Of a stretch of DNA of 64,000 nt, positions 23,171-32,467 are shown in pieces; position 1 is the stretch's first letter; every line of letters starts with the position of its first letter. Source of the stretch: Sesamum alatum (Eukaryota > Streptophyta > Magnoliopsida > Lamiales > Pedaliaceae). The notes below the pieces were generated by a model, which was not told where the DNA came from, did no database searches, and saw only the letters and a program-made list of their open reading frames with translations. The translations under genes were made by a program, and so were the position numbers. The stretch spans positions 4,402,001-4,466,000 of the forward strand of contig JACGWO010000012.1 in the NCBI GenBank assembly GCA_034509735.1, written 5' to 3'.

Positions 23171-23439
23171 GTCTTAACAGGATTGGTCCTACGTATAATT
23201 CATAACAGTACGCAATTAAATGACGAGAGTATATTATATATATATATATAACTAACAATTACTGAATTTTGCATACTTACCTGAGCAAAACACCTATCAA
23301 TATCAATGCAAAATTCACGCCCGGTAATTGATATGTTCGATTTTCCGTATAAAGAATCAAGGGGGGGAGTTACAACAAAATGAGTTGGAGAGTAATTATA
23401 AGAACAATGAGAAAGAAGGGGGACATATATATAGAAAAT

Positions 23440-24085
23440 ATTGGAACGGGCATTCGAATATTATTTGAAACACAAAACTAGCTGCTTAAATATAGCCGTT
23501 GTTCCAGCTTTAGGAACGGTCGCAGGTGGGGTGACAGGAACGGTAATATTACCGTTGTAATATAGCCGTTAGGGCATATTAGGAACGGTATGAGGCACAC
23601 GCTATAGGACCGTTCCTAATTGGAGCACGATTGGGAACGGTGATTGTAACAATACTGTACTTACTATATACCCGCAATTTGGAATGGTAATTGTATTACA
23701 TTTTTACCCATGGCGTAAAAGGGTCTTATGTAGGACTACATGTTGGAACGATTAGCTGACCGGTCCAAATCGACACGGCCGTAGGAGCTTGTATAGGAAC
23801 GGTAAGTGTCCCCGGTCGACTAACCATTCCCAATTTCACACATGTGTTCCAAATTAAAGTCCAAAATATATCAGGTCCCTTTTAGAAACGGTAATAAGTG
23901 TACGAATTGGCACACATAGGTTAGCACTCGAATAGGAACGGTCGTGCCGTTCCTATTAATTTGTATTACAATTACCACGACAGTGACGTCATCAACGGTT
24001 TCTCGTTCCACAACAGTTCCATTTACCGTTCCTAATAGGAACAGTAAGTGAAACGGGCCTCTGTATCCGTTCCTAATCCCGCATT
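23440..24085. repeat. CACTA-2 subterminal repeats, right array
   Basis: AGGAACGGT(C/A) and ACCGTTCCTA copies in both orientations between the TNP2 gene and the right terminus at 24096. They match the left array at 19270-20580. Confidence 0.85.
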
Positions 24086-24096
24086 TTTTTGTAGTG

Positions 24097-24500
24097 AACT
24101 GCTATAAAATTTGCGACAGATTGAAGTTGCAAACAATGCGTTGCAATTTTGCAATGGATTTTCATTGCAAATGTTGTCGGAATAAAATAAGACATTGCAA
24201 CGAAATTACAATAAATTTTGTCACGAAAATATTATCACAAAGTCGTTGCAAAAATATTGTAAAAAAGGTTGCAAATGTCGTTGCATAATTCATTTCAAAA
24301 TTGGTTAAAATTCAAAGTTTTGGCAAAAAAAAATTGCAACAGAATATTGCAACGGACAAATATCCGTGGCAGAATTTTCCACGGACGAAAAAATCGATGC
24401 AACTATAGCATTAGTACTTATAGCAATGGAAAATTTTGAACTGCAAATTTCCGTGGAAACACTCTATTGCAACGGATTTTATGGAAAATTCGTGGCTATG
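24097..24500. repeat. CACTA-1 right subterminal repeats
   Basis: TTGCAACGGA, CCGTGGCAGAA and TTGCAATGGA variants match those at 372-463 and 11761-12500. This shows that CACTA-1 resumes here after the CACTA-2 insertion. Confidence 0.85.
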
Positions 24501-24506
24501 ACACAG

Positions 24507-24519
24507 TTTTTTTGTAGTG
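24507..24519 (-). repeat. CACTA-1 right terminal inverted repeat
   Basis: TTTTTTTGTAGTG, the inverse of the left terminus at 345-357. It is followed by the target duplication CAT at 24520-24522. Confidence 0.9.
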
Positions 24520-25665
24520 CATATCTACCAAACAATCATCATCACTCATAATCCAATCCTTCAATAAGTCGCCCATATCACTCATTTCATCCAAAAAACT
24601 GTTAGATGTCACATACAAAGACCCAGAGACTCGATTGGGTAGCTCATAAAAATGTCGCAACACCTTTACAAATTTTTCAACCATAACCCAATCATATTTT
24701 ATAGGGTAAATTACATCTACCTCCCCTGAGGTTTGGCATAATTACAAATACCCCCTCGTTGTTTGAAAAATTACAAATACCCCCCTGAGGTTTGTAATTT
24801 TTAACCAAAAGCCTGGAATTGACCATTTTACTCTTAAATTTTTTATTAGAATTGTAGAAAAATCACCCGAGACAAATTGCATTATTCCTCCTCTGTGTAA
24901 AAAACTTAAGAAACCTTTCCCTACGCATTGTAGTCCAAAAAATTTTAACAATTAAATAAAAAATAATTCAGTGCATAAGGGTATTTTGGTCAGTTTACCC
25001 ATAAAAATATATGGAAATGGGTTATTTGTTAGATGGTTATAAACTTTAGGGGGGTATTTGTAATTTCTCAAAGAACGAGGGGGTATTTGTAATTATGTCA
25101 AACCTCAGGGGAGGTGGATGTAATTTACCCTATTTTATAGGCAACCCAATTCTACCATAAGGACCATCAGACATGAAATCACCATGAAAATCAACATCAT
25201 ATATTTCATATCTTTCAAACACACCTTGAAATATGAGAGCAGTCTCTAACATAGTATAAACTAAATTCCATCTTGTATGGACATCTAAACACAATGATTT
25301 TTTGCTTTGAACCTTCTCCTCAATAGCAGAATTGTTAAATTTTTTGGTCCTAGCAGGTAATTGACGTAGATGTCTAACAATTGTTCGGACACGCTAAATG
25401 GAATCATTCAATTCCTTTAATCCATCCCTGACGATTAAATTGATAATGTGAGTCACACATCTCATATGCAAATACTTTTCTTCACATACAACAGTTCCCC
25501 AATTAACAAATCTTCTTCTCAAGTAAGCAACAGTTGTATTATTCGAAGAAGCATTGTCAACAGTTATAACAAACACTTTATCAATGCCCCAATCCGATAA
25601 ATATTTCTCAATCAACAATCCAACACAATCACTTTTATGAGTAGGACATGGGATGAAATTAAGTA
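24520..25665 (-). pseudogene. hAT transposase pseudogene, central part
   Basis: Read leftwards: CPTHKSDCVGLLIEKYLSDWG, FVITVDNASSNNTTVAYLRR (the DNASSN catalytic region of hAT transposases), HMRCVTHIINLIVRDGLKEL, then LDVHTRWNLVYTMLETALIF and FVKVLRHFYELPNRVSGSLY. It ends at DDDCLVDM, where CACTA-1 is inserted. The C-terminal part continues at 344-1. A 427-bp MITE (24704-25130) is inserted after RIGLPI. The BED zinc-finger N-terminus upstream of 25665 is missing; AT-rich DNA lies there instead. Stop codons occur in the part left of CACTA-1. Confidence 0.88.
24704..25130. mobile_element. Mutator-type MITE, family GGGTAAATTACA, copy 1 (427 bp)
   Basis: The ends GGGTAAATTACATCTACCTC and the exact-type inverse are bordered by perfect 9-bp duplications TATTTTATA (24695-24703 and 25131-25139). 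A 9-bp TSD is the hallmark of Mutator-like elements. The inverted arms extend about 100 bp through CCCCTGAGGTTTG. Related copies lie at 41659-42083 and, more distantly, 62391-62671. Confidence 0.93.
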
Positions 25666-26170
25666 TACATATATATATATATATCATATTTATATATTTA
25701 TTATTATTTATTTTTATATACAATGGTTTAAATATATTATTTATTTTTATGAATTTATATAGTATAAAAATATAAATTCAAACATTTTATTGTGGACCTT
25801 TGATCTTAAAGAATTTATGATCCGATGGTTATCATTATTCATCATTTATATATTTTATATTATTTAAATTTAAAAAGCTTAAATATGGACCTTTGATTCT
25901 TACAATTTAAAATCTAGTGGTTGTAAATAGTTTACTATATTCAGCGGTTGTGATTGGTCTAACACAGATCAAATGGTTATGAGAAGTAATGGCATAACGG
26001 TCAAATCAATAAAAAATTGATGGTGTTATTGTCATTTAATGGATAGGGGCGAGTGTGCAACATTTTAAAGAACACGAGAGACTGTTTAGCCTATTCTCTT
26101 ATCACAGGGGATTTTTTTGCTTTTCCGCAAAAACACAGGGTTTTTTTTTCTTGCATTTTACCCTAAATTT
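25666..26170. other. AT-rich intergenic DNA
   Basis: AT-rich, with a (TA)n run at about 25667-25685 next to the hAT break. No gene or element end recognised. A segment at about 26103-26163 (CACAGGG, long T run, TTTTACCCT) looks repeat-like but unassigned. Confidence 0.4.
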
Positions 26171-27485
26171 ATTGGGGATAAACTGGGCAGATTTCTTGAT
26201 ACGGAGCATCACGATCACGACCTTGGTTGGATGGTAGCCTAGAAGCTACGGATTGCTATTAACGTCTCCAAACCTCTTAAGAGGGCTCTTCAATTCAATA
26301 CTAGTCTTGGGGGAGAAATGCTTAATACGTTGACTTACGACCGATTGCCAACTACTGCTACCTATGTGGAGTTAATCTTGGACACATCTAAGTTCTGCCA
26401 TTTGCAATATGAGGAATCATTTGTCGATCCTAGAGAGTCAATGCCTTACGGACCATGGCTTCGGGCTACTAACCAGTTCAGATTTACTAATTTGATTCCA
26501 AGAAGCCATAGACAAGCTCAGAACCTTACCAACCGACCCTTATTTTGCAAATCGATGAGCTCGTCGGCATCAGAACAACGCGATACTCAACTCAGAGGTT
26601 CGTGAACCTTCGGCGATTTTCGAAGGTCTAATTTTAGAAATAGTGTGATTAATGATCGTGAATATTCTCCTCCCTAAAACCATGTTGATGAGTAAGGTAA
26701 ACACACAGAATGAGAGGGAATAATTCCGACTTTCCTTGCTGAGATACCTCCACGCGAATATTGATCATCAGAAGCATATACCACGAGGTTCGATCCTCCA
26801 GCATCCCACTAATCCTCCTTTTAAGCAAGTTGATCAGGTCCACATAGAGGTCCAATCTCGTACTAATTCACCTCCCCAACCCAATCAGTTTCATAACCCT
26901 AGCGCCTTCCTTGTCAAACATTCCCTTGCATAGGGAATTATCTCTTGCCATGCATGACCACCTTCACTTCTAGCTTCCTAACCTAAGATGCATGGAACAC
27001 CCTAAGTTATCCCATATAAATACTACTGATCCTCAAACTTCCCCTACACGCCCTGATGCTGCATGTATGCAGATTACTCACGCCACACCTCTCGACTCCT
27101 CTTATACACTTCCACTAGCCAAACAACTTGCTATACAACCCTCCCCCATACCACCAATTTCTCTTCATACCCACTCCTCTCCCACAAGCAAGGACTCGAT
27201 CACCTTATCAACCAACCCACCCCAACCCATGATTTTGACAACCTTATAGACATTCCCCTCTTACTATCGCACCCTGTCAATCCGGGCTCTATTATTAGCA
27301 ACTCCAAACGCTGCACTAACCCTACCGGCAAAAGGGGCAGATGTAAATTGGTCCCACTTGGTCAATCCACTCATGGTAAACGTAAGTTCCCCTCTTCCCT
27401 ATTATTGTTCGACGAACCAAAGGAGAGACCTAAGAAAAAGTTCGTAACCCACTGTCAGAATGATATGAAGGAAGATTTCGTATAG
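26171..27485 (+). pseudogene. LINE ORF1 (DUF4283-type nucleic-acid-binding protein), degraded
   Basis: The frame reads IGDKLGRFLDTE, then (after a stop) KLRIAINVSKPLKRALQF, LTYDRLPTTATYVEL and YGPWLRATNQFRF. This is the layout of plant LINE ORF1: DUF4283, then zinc-knuckle region, then YGPWLRA. The two Cys of the usual CxxCG knuckle after YERLP are not visible. The downstream part (26985-27485) is a Ser/Thr/Pro-rich linker ending in a basic segment (KRKFPSSLLLFDEPKERPKK). Start unknown. Confidence 0.7.
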
Positions 27486-27517
27486 GCGAAGACTGCTACG
27501 CAGTCCCACATAGCATT

Positions 27518-29448
27518 ATGAGTTGTCTAGCCTGGAATTGCCAAGGCATGGGGGGTCCTTGGACAATTCGTCATCTCCAAGAACTTATTTGGAAACAACC
27601 TTCCAGTGGTCTTCTTAATGGAGACTAAGTGTGATAGTCGTAAGATAGAGTATATTAAAAGAGGCTTGGATATAAACGGTATTGCAGTGGACTCAAGAGG
27701 TAAAAGTGGTAGGTTGGCTCTTCTATGGGACAAGCAAGCATTTGTGGACCTTATTTCTTTCTCTCCCCACCACATTGACGCTCGAATCCGAACAGAGGAA
27801 GGAAGGGATCCTTGGCGTTTTACAGGTTTCTGTTGGGAGCCGGATGCTAGTAAAATATCATCATCTGAGGCACTTTTACGGCATCTCAATTTGGTTTCCC
27901 TCTTGCCGTGGTTGTGCGCTGGGGATTACATTGCCGTAGCATCTGATGGGATAAAGACGGATCACTCCCTACCCCACATTGGCAATTACGTGCGTTTCGA
28001 GAGGCTATTCAGGATGGTGATTTATTCGAAATAGGCTTTGTCCGGTACTCATTCATATGGGATAATAACCGAGAGCTTCCTCACACTTTTTGGAAACGAA
28101 TCGATAAAGTCTATTCAAATTCAGCATGGATTAATCGATGGCCAAACTCTCAAGTATCTCATCTACAAAGGATCTACTATGACCATGTCCTGATTTTAAT
28201 CAACTGTGAGGCTCCTAGACATGAGGGTAACAGAAAGAGGAATCGACCAATCCGTTTTGAAGCTCTGTGGTTAAAATCAAAATTGTGTGAGCAAGCTGTC
28301 ACTGAATGTTGGGATTCACTATGGATGGATAACCTTGGTGAGAATTTGGTTGCCAATCTGGAATAATGTCGTCTCGGGTTGGTTAGGTGGAGTAGGTCTA
28401 AATTTGGCAATATTAGAAAAAGAATTGAGACTTTAGAAACGGACATTGGGGTGCTTCAGGACTCTGACTTAACAAGAATAAGTTGTCTCACTATAGAATT
28501 GGAAAAACTTATTTCAGCTAAGGAACTCAAGTGGAAACAGATGGGTAAGTCGGCTTAGTTGGCAAAAGGAGACCGCAACACGGCGTTTTTTTCACGCCAA
28601 AGTTCGCAACAGAGAAACATGAATCAGATTGAGAGGATCGGAGACAAGAATGGAGAGTGGTTTGATAAGACCGACGGAATTCAAAGGGCGATTCAGTGCT
28701 ATTTTCAAAACATCTTTACATCGATAAATCCTATCGGAGCAAAGATTGATGAAGTGACTAAATATGTCCCAAAGCAGGTGACTAGCGAGATGAACCAACA
28801 ACTTCTTGAACCATACACAACGGAAGAGGTTAAGCTTTCTCTTTCTAGTATGTTACCTTTTAAATCCCACGATCTCGATGGCTTGCCCCTTGTTTTTCTC
28901 CAACACTATTGGCACATTGCAGGGACACTACAATTAAATGTGCTCTTTATATGCTTAGCAATCAATCAATTTCCTTCCCAATCAACTTTACTCATATTGT
29001 GCTCATACCCAAGTGCAAGAAACCCGAGACCGTGTCTTCATTCCGACCTATCAGTCTGTGTAACGTGGTCTTCAAACTTGTTGCTAAGACTGTTGCTAAC
29101 CGCTTGAAGCCTCTCCTTGGTTCAATCATCTCCCCTACACAATCTGCATTCATCCCATGGAGACTTATCACGTATAATGTTTTAGTGGCTTTTGAGTTGG
29201 ACCATTTTTTGAAAAACAAGATAAGCGGTCGTGAGGGTTTTGTGTCCATTAAATTAGATATGTGTAAAGTGTATGATAGGACTGAGTGGTCTTTTCTTGA
29301 CAACACAACATGTTAGGTAATCCAAGGTTTCACAGTTATGTTGTGTCTTTAATCATTTGTTTCTACAATTTTCTATTCGATTTTGCTTACTGCTACTCAG
29401 CTTGGTTATCTTATACTGGGTAAAGGCATTCATTAAGGGGACCCCCTT
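27518..29448 (+). pseudogene. LINE ORF2 (endonuclease and reverse transcriptase), truncated
   Basis: ORF2 begins at ATG 27518 with MSCLAWNCQGMGGPWTIRHL. After a frameshift it continues FLMETKCDSRKIEYI and GKSGRLALLWD, an AP-type endonuclease. Further frames hold WKRIDKVYSNSAWINRWP, then AKGDRNTAFF (28559). The reverse transcriptase fingers follow, with FTHIVLIPKCKKPETVSSFR and PISLCNVVFKLVAKTVANRL, then SAFIPWRLITYNVLVAFEL. The LDMCKVYDRTEW motif replaces the canonical LDMSKAYDRVEW. It is cut at GDPLS, before the YADD catalytic box. Several stops and shifts occur. Confidence 0.88.
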
Positions 29449-30609
29449 TCATTTGGTCCCATAGGATAGGGCCATTCTCACATTTGGTCCCGCGCTTTTG
29501 GTCGTCGACACTTTTGGTCCCAAAGCCCTAATTTTTTGACACTTATGGTCCCAAGCCGTTAACTTTAACGGAAAACGGCACGTGATTGAACACGTGCCGT
29601 TAGTCAATGCAAGTAAACGGTCTTCTGCCATTAGCTGCTGCATTTAGGAGGAAAAAATTGGCGCCAAATGCACATTTTACTCCCTTTTTTTCTATTTATA
29701 CTCATAAAAAGCCCAAAAAATCTTATTTTCTCCTATGACAACAAAAAACTACCCCAACATTTATCTTTCTCAGTTTTAGAAGGTGAAAAAATGTCACAAA
29801 CCTCTTAAAACGCTAGAAAATTTTTTAGTATATTTATTTAAGTGAATAAAAATAATTGACCAGAACTAATAAAACAAATTAGTTGTAAATGTGTGCGCAT
29901 AAGGAATTGTTAATAAAATTAATTAATAAAAAATACAGGAGGAAATAATTATAGTTAATGACATTTTAGACCGCCACATTTTGTCAACATAGTACTTATT
30001 TTAGCAGTTCTTTCCTTAGTAAATTAATTGGAAATTAGTTGTAAATGTGTGCGCATAAGGAATTGTTAATAAAATTAATTAATGAAAAATACAGGAAGAA
30101 ATAATTATAGTTAATGACATTTTAGACCGCCACATTTTGTCAACATAGTACTTATTTAGCAATTTTTTCCTTAGTACGTAAATTAATTGGTCAATTATTT
30201 TTATTCAATTAAATAAATATACTAAAAATATTTCTAGCATTTTAAGAGGTTTGTGACATTTTTTCACCTGCTAAAACAGAGAAAAATGAATGTTGGGGTA
30301 GTTTTTTATTATCAAAGGAGAAAATAAAATTTTTTGGGCTTTTTATAGTTATAAATAGGGAAAAAGGGAGTAAAATGTGCATTTGGCGCCAATTTTTCCC
30401 TCTTAAATGCAGCAGCTAACGGCAGAAGACCGTTTACTTGCGTTGACTAACGGCATGTTCAATCACGTGCCGTTTCCATTAAAGTTAATGGCTTGGGACC
30501 ATAAGTATCAAAAAATTAGGATTTTGGGACCAAAAGTGTCGACGACCAAAAGCGTGGGACCAAATGTAGGAATAGCCCTATCCTATGGGACCAAAAGTGC
30601 AATTTTACC
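29449..30609. mobile_element. Long inverted-repeat (foldback) element, about 1.16 kb
   Basis: The left arm (about 29449-29866) and right arm (about 30185-30609) are inverse copies of each other along most of their length. Examples are TTTGGTCCCATAGGATAGGG on the left and its inverse near 30580, and GGCGCCAA with its inverse. The right end is TTTTACC. The left end is missing the matching GGTAAAATTGCA start and is joined to LINE sequence. In the centre a segment of about 128 bp is directly duplicated (29879-30008 and 30034-30160). No target duplication was found. Any reading frames inside follow the symmetry and are not genes. Confidence 0.8.
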
Positions 30610-30849
30610 AAAAAAGAAATTGATAACTACCGAAACTGAACGGAACTTAATTTATTATTCAGCATCCGAACTGAACTTGATTTATTATCACAAAATTTTT
30701 TATTTACCATCAATTCTATTTTACTCGATGGTCGATCCTAAACAATAATTTATCGTGCAATATTTTCATGCCAAATGAAAATACTATTTTAAGATATTCC
30801 TTCAATCGCACAATATTAAAATTCATATTTGATTGGTAATAGAAAATAC
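30610..30849. other. Intergenic DNA
   Basis: Short AT-rich interval. It has an internal near-repeat (CGGAACTTAATTTATTATTC and CTGAACTTGATTTATTATCA). No gene seen. Confidence 0.4.
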
Positions 30850-30917
30850 AGTAAAATCTCTAAAAATTAATAACTTGGGGTCATGAAATTTTATTAATTT
30901 AGAGAGATATTAATATA

Positions 30918-31225
30918 TGAAGACTTTTGTGCTGAAGGCTAAATTCACACTTCATATATATGATACGCCTTTGCTTTGAGTCAGTTTATTTGTTAGCACA
31001 GTTAGCAGAATTCTGTTTGTTAGCTTCTCTGTTAGCAGATTAGTTAGTCCTACGTGTACAGTCACATTTTCCCCCTTTTTGCCTGTTCTAGATCTATAAA
31101 TAGGAGTAGGTGGCTTCAGTGTTAGATACAGAAAAACATTGTATAAGAAATTCACTCTTCATTTTCAGATCCATACTTTCAGTACAAAATGTCTCAGAAA
31201 TCCTTCATCAACCTCCACTTTCTCA
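30918..31225 (+). repeat. Copia-1 5' LTR
   Basis: Begins TGAAGACTTTTGTGC and ends CCACTTTCTCA. A TATA box, TATAAATA, lies at 31095-31102. The repeated GTTAGCA motifs upstream of it may be regulatory. Confidence 0.95.
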
Positions 31226-31238
31226 TGGTATCAGAGCC
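31226..31238 (+). other. Copia-1 primer-binding site (initiator tRNA-Met)
   Basis: TGGTATCAGAGCC directly follows the LTR. It is the usual complement of the 3' end of plant initiator methionine tRNA. Confidence 0.93.
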
Positions 31239-31387
31239 TTCCTTGTGAAGGTCTTTGTACCTCCTGCTTGCTGGTTAGATCCTTCCGACGGTGGGGGACT
31301 GGCGTGCTGCACTCATGGCAACACCTGCGGCGCAGGGAGCACTTGGAGGACTGGAGGCGCCACCCGTTGTGGCAGCAACCTGAGCCT

Positions 31388-32467
31388 GTGAGGGGGGGAA
31401 ATGCAGGAAATGCATAAAACAGAAGAGCACTTGAGATCAGTTTGCAGATGCTTCATTCTGAGAATCCTAATATGATGTTGGTTAGTACTCCTTTAACTCC
31501 TCAAAACTACCTTGCCTGGAGTCGATCGGCAAGGATAGTGTTGCGTGCAAAAACAAAGTTAGGATATGTGACTGGAGCGGCTGTTAAACCACCTCTGGAT
31601 TCACCGGAATATGAACTGTGGGACAAGACTGATTCTATGGTATTTTCCTGGCTGCTCAACTCTATTTCTAAGGACATCAGACATGCCTTTTTGTATGTTG
31701 GATTTGCACATGAACTGTGGAAGGAATTGGAACAACGTTTTGGGGACTGTAATGGAGCTTTAATCTATCAATTAAGGAGAGAAATTGCATCCATAAGCCA
31801 GGGAAATATGTCGGTTGTTGATTACTTTACTAAACTAAAATGCCTATGGGATGAGCTTGTGTGTCTGCGACCTACACCGCAGTGTTCTTGTGGCTGCCAT
31901 TGTGGCTCCAACCAAGCCATTCAAGATCACAACTCTGAGAACCAGGTGATGGAATTTCTCATGGGACTTAATGAGTCCTATGACACTATTCGTGACTAGA
32001 TTTTGGCCTTGGATCCTCTTCCACCAATCCATAAGGCATACTCAATGATTCAAAGAGTGGAGAAACAGAGATTGGTAAATCTCAGACTAGGTGAGTCTGG
32101 TGCGTCTGATGCACAAGGGGCTACTATGCAAGCTCAGACGTCAGAGGATAAGAAGGGAAAAGGACTGTACAATAAGCGAACCGACAACAGGAAGAAGGCC
32201 TTCATGGATAAGAGACAGCTTCACTGCGATAGCTGTGGAAGAACAGGGCACTTACGTGAAACATGTTTCAAAATTCACGGCGTCCCTGACTGGTATAAGG
32301 CATTGAATGAGCAGAAAAAGAAGAGTCAAGGAGCTGGACCTTCAGGAAGTCGCAAATCTGCGTTTCAAGCAGACACTGAAGTGAGTGATGACAAATCTGT
32401 CACTACTCAGGCTTCACTCTCAGAAGCGGTCATGGAGCTGGTCCGGATGATGAAAAACAACGCGTAG
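31388..32467 (+). pseudogene. Copia-1 gag
   Basis: The frame carries LTPQNYLAWSRSARIVLRAK, then GYVTGAAVKPP and WLLNSISKDIRHAFLYV (UBN2-type gag), with a CCHC zinc knuckle CDSCGRTGHLRETCFKIHG at about 32227-32283. An in-frame TAG (31997-31999) stands where DQILALDP is expected, and another TAG (32465-32467) separates gag from the protease. The same frame continues through both stops into pol, so they look like point mutations of one long ORF. The start is uncertain, because the first frame-open codon in the domain is not ATG. Confidence 0.85.

Larger units (their letters stand above)
19270..24096 (-). mobile_element. Second CACTA transposon (CACTA-2), left end unresolved
   Basis: The right end is TTTTTTTGTAGTG at 24084-24096, an inverted CACTACAAAAAAA terminus. 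Outside it (24097 on), the CACTA-1 subterminal repeats begin at once. Subterminal arrays of AGGAACGGTC and its inverse lie at about 19270-20580 and 23440-24085. They flank a TNP2 gene read leftwards (20680-23170). No CACTAC motif was found between 17930 and 19270, so the left end is lost or degenerate; 19270 marks only the first subterminal repeat. No Ptta-type ORF is seen. It is nested in CACTA-1. Confidence 0.75.
345..24519 (+). mobile_element. CACTA (En/Spm-type) DNA transposon, CACTA-1, 24.2 kb including nested elements
   Basis: The element starts with CACTACAAAAAAA (345-357) and ends with its inverse (24507-24519). A 3-bp target duplication CAT lies on both sides (342-344 and 24520-24522), the size expected for CACTA elements. 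Both ends carry the same subterminal motifs, variants of TTGCAACGGA and CCGTGGCA. Its own genes are a TNP2-type transposase (12791-16200) and a Ptta/TNPA-like ORF (17079-17925), both on the plus strand and both decayed. The length is inflated by a PIF/Harbinger insertion (467-11757) and a second CACTA (right end 24096). It sits inside a hAT transposase pseudogene. Confidence 0.9.
26171..29448 (+). mobile_element. LINE-1-like non-LTR retrotransposon, truncated
   Basis: ORF1-like and ORF2-like parts lie in order on the plus strand (26171-27485 and 27518-29448). Homology begins at IGDKLGRFLDTE and ends in the reverse transcriptase at QLGYLILGKGIH-x-GDPLS. There the sequence changes abruptly into an inverted-repeat element. 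No poly-A tail or target duplication is visible. Both ORFs carry stops and frameshifts. Confidence 0.85.

Noticed and set aside
29449..30748. Two similar small proteins on opposite strands (near 29449-29643 and 30407-30748).
   Set aside because: They are the same inverted-repeat arm read in opposite directions, inside a foldback element.
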